A stretch of 5,003 bases of DNA. It comes from Candidatus Roizmanbacteria bacterium CG_4_9_14_0_8_um_filter_34_12. Lineage in GTDB: Bacteria; Patescibacteriota; Microgenomatia; UBA1406; GWC2-37-13. The DNA lies in NCBI GenBank assembly GCA_002789465.1, contig PFTH01000189.1, positions 1-5,003 on the forward strand. Reading direction: 5' to 3'. The notes beneath the pieces were generated by a model. That model was given only the letters and a program-made list of their open reading frames with translations, had not been told where the DNA came from and did not search any database. The position numbers were made by a program, and so were the translations under genes. This document shows, in pieces, positions 4,921 through 5,003 of this stretch. Positions within the stretch are counted from its first letter, which is position 1, and the number at the start of each line of letters is the position of its first letter.

Positions 4921-5003
4921 ACGAAATTCGGCGGCGGCGAAAAAGCGAGGGCGGGCAAAAATTCCTTCCCCCCAACCCCCTTCCTTTTTGCCCGCCCGAG
5001 CTT
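4921..5003 (-). repeat. Right copy of the perfect 83-bp inverted terminal repeat
   Basis: This is the exact reverse complement of 3-85 and runs to the last base of the window. It begins 35 bp after the stop codon of the Cap15-like gene. Its outer stem-loop has arms 4943-4961 and 4985-5003 and a C-rich, all-pyrimidine loop apart from one AA. Because the window stops exactly where the repeat stops matching on the left side, the true outer boundary of the repeat is not visible. Confidence 0.95.
4943..5003. other. Stem-loop with C-rich loop inside the right repeat
   Basis: Mirror of the structure at 3-63. The continuous 13-bp stem is 4949-4961 with 4985-4997, the outer AAGC/GCTT pairs are 4943-4946 with 5000-5003, and the loop is 4962-4984. 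The rightward-reading arm ends in TTTTT before GCCCGCCC, so it is not a canonical intrinsic terminator for the upstream genes. Confidence 0.75.

Larger units (their letters stand above)
3..5003. mobile_element. Possible defence cassette bounded by inverted repeats, no recombinase
   Basis: Two perfect 83-bp inverted repeats enclose six genes that all fit anti-phage defence, with hairpins at matching subterminal positions. This looks like a mobile or invertible unit. However, there is no transposase, integrase, relaxase or replication gene, and no target-site duplication can be seen because the window ends inside or at the repeat. A dispersed repeat that happens to flank a defence island, with assembly ending in it, explains the data equally well. 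Confidence 0.3.

Overview
The window reads as a compact, AT-rich bacterial anti-phage defence cassette of about 5 kb bounded by GC-rich inverted repeats. An exact 83-bp inverted repeat occupies both ends (3-85 and 4921-5003). Between the repeats lie six genes with almost no spare DNA. The organism cannot be named from this sequence. Low-GC coding, sigma70-type promoters, no clear Shine-Dalgarno sequences, a LexA domain resembling those I associate with Patescibacteria/CPR genomes, and hairpin-rich GC repeats are compatible with such a lineage, but this is a weak inference. Standard stops (TAA, TAG) are used and nothing requires an alternative code.

Left half (about 160-3018): a type II restriction-modification system. 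A small C-protein-like HTH regulator (245-454) lies 2 bp upstream of a PD-(D/E)XK endonuclease with a zinc-ribbon insertion that I place in the MamI-like family (457-1464). The methyltransferase is encoded convergently (1459-3018, minus strand) and overlaps the endonuclease stop by 6 bp. It is a fusion: residues 1 to about 200 look like a complete, apparently self-cleavable LexA repressor, and residues about 220-519 are a beta-class N6-adenine/N4-cytosine DNA methyltransferase.

Right half (3119-4885): a rightward operon of a small GIY-YIG domain protein, a CD-NTase (cyclic oligonucleotide synthase) and a Cap15-like effector with two membrane segments and a beta-barrel. The last two genes make up a minimal type I CBASS abortive-infection system.

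The two halves meet at a 100-bp region (3019-3118) holding two overlapping, oppositely directed sigma70 promoters, each with a -35 and -10 separated by 17 bp. The two -10 boxes are the arms of one dyad, TATACTaccAGTATA. A protein bound there would block both the lexA-methyltransferase and the CBASS operon. A degenerate copy of the dyad overlaps the proposed -10 of the C/endonuclease promoter. The inference is that the LexA part of the fused methyltransferase represses its own gene and the CBASS operon, and perhaps the endonuclease, and that DNA damage relieves this. That would make a modification enzyme the hub of a two-layer defence island. The architecture is seen directly; the regulatory logic is a hypothesis.

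No transposase, integrase, RNA gene or CRISPR array was found. The terminal repeats may be ends of a non-autonomous mobile unit or invertible segment, or a dispersed genomic repeat at which assembly stopped.
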